From SZUA-430 sp964483585 (GTDB taxonomy: Bacteria > Pseudomonadota > Alphaproteobacteria > Micropepsales > Micropepsaceae): a DNA stretch of 64,000 nt. Of this stretch, positions 63,604-64,000 are shown piece after piece. Below the pieces are notes generated by a model. It ran no database searches. It saw only the letters and a list, made by a program, of their open reading frames with translations, and was not told the DNA's origin. The position numbers and the translations under genes were made by a program. Each line of letters opens with the position of its first letter. Within the stretch, counting starts at the first letter, position 1. The DNA is taken from assembly GCA_964483585.1 (NCBI GenBank), contig CAZABH010000011.1, positions 16,981 through 80,980 of the forward strand, given 5' to 3'.

Positions 63604-63963
63604 ATGTCTGAACCCGACGCAGCCCCGTTTTGGCGCGCAGCCTTGCTATGCAGGTGCCCCCGTTGCGGCAGGGCCCCGCTTTTTTCAAGCTACCTGAAGG
63701 TCGCGCCGCGTTGCGCCAGCTGCGGCCTGGACCTGGCTTTTGCCGAGCACGGAGATGGCCCAGCCGTCTTCGTTGTGCTTGTTGCCGGCGCCTTGGTCCT
63801 CTCGACGGCGATGTTCGTCGAACTGCGCTTTGCCCCACCCATGTGGGCGCATGCGCTCATCCTGGGTCCCCTCACGGTAGGTCTCTGCCTCGGACTTCTG
63901 CCCGTCTTCAAGTCACTGTTCGTTGCCGTGCAGTTTCGCCACGCCCGCGATGAGGAGGGTTGA
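63604..63963 (+). CDS. DUF983 family protein
   Basis: A 119 aa protein with an N-terminal zinc ribbon (CRCPRCG and CASCG) and two membrane helices (VFVVLVAGALVLSTAMFVEL, HALILGPLTVGLCLGLLPVF). DUF983 genes commonly follow coxC in Alphaproteobacteria and may help oxidase assembly. The stop overlaps the next ATG by one base. Confidence 0.88.
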   Translation: MSEPDAAPFWRAALLCRCPRCGRAPLFSSYLKVAPRCASCGLDLAFAEHGDGPAVFVVLVAGALVLSTAMFVELRFAPPMWAHALILGPLTVGLCLGLLPVFKSLFVAVQFRHARDEEG

Positions 63964-64000
63964 TGCAGGGTCTGTCCTTTCGTCCGCTTCCGGTCCTGAC
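63963..64000 (+). CDS. Start of next cox-cluster gene, probably surf1 (partial)
   Basis: Only 12 complete codons are visible (MQGLSFRPLPVL) before the window ends. Position after DUF983 and the FRPLPVLT-like start fit the oxidase assembly protein SURF1. The assignment is from gene order. Confidence 0.4.
   Translation, partial: MQGLSFRPLPVL

Overview
The window reads as chromosomal DNA of an aerobic, high-GC, Gram-negative alphaproteobacterium. The clues are a BamF-type DUF3035 lipoprotein, a ctaB-coxF-ctaG-coxC cytochrome oxidase operon, a DUF4170/lpxK/waaA lipid A operon, a ribF-ileS-lspA backbone and a purD/xseA/DUF2093/M23 block. No rRNA, tRNA, CRISPR array, prophage or intact transposase gene was seen. 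Two runs of exactly 100 N (36961-37060, 47788-47887) are assembly gaps, so this is a draft or metagenome-derived scaffold. The order within the Alphaproteobacteria cannot be fixed by eye.

Layout. 1-11.9 kb: MaoC-like tail, ribF, a TonB receptor and a dienelactone hydrolase sitting between ribF and ileS, then ileS-lspA-bamF and pgi-mutL. 12.1-16.3 kb: a secreted multicopper oxidase and the RNA modification genes rsmD, rluB and tadA. 16.3-22.8 kb: an acyl-CoA dehydrogenase, an orphan sensor kinase and a three-gene operon with two APH-fold kinases and an exported amidohydrolase. 22.9-26.8 kb: purD, xseA, DUF2093, M23 peptidase. 26.7-35.1 kb: a leftward operon for lipid A/Kdo and envelope assembly (pmbA, cysQ-like, DUF4170, msbA-like, DUF374, waaA, lpxK, lpxL-like). 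35.2-42.2 kb: ogt, a leftward ubiA-desaturase-methyltransferase unit, rsmE, gshA, a BrnTA toxin-antitoxin pair and an SDR. 42.3-47.7 kb: poorly characterised membrane, periplasmic and outer-membrane proteins plus a GMC oxidoreductase. 47.9-56.7 kb: an accessory catabolic region with an acyl-CoA ligase, a coupled amidohydrolase/PhyH oxygenase/esterase operon, a serine hydrolase and a Rieske oxygenase. 56.7-64 kb: tldD and the aa3-type cytochrome c oxidase operon, running off the end into a probable surf1.

The most striking non-coding signal is a family of three ~90 bp hairpins (1023-1112, 3550-3642, 54276-54362). They share nearly identical inverted arms containing GGTGACAGTGCACTCAAT and enclose loops of near-constant size but unrelated sequence. 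Two of them bracket the TonB receptor gene, and one supplies the ribF stop codon. Other leads are a possible split ACAD10/11-like 4-hydroxyacyl-CoA module, a MutL lacking the last Glu of its endonuclease motif, an M23 peptidase with Cys in place of a zinc-ligand His, and the coupled amidohydrolase-PhyH-esterase operon. Many genes are joined by 4-bp ATGA/GTGA/TTGA overlaps, so start codons below were often chosen on that basis.
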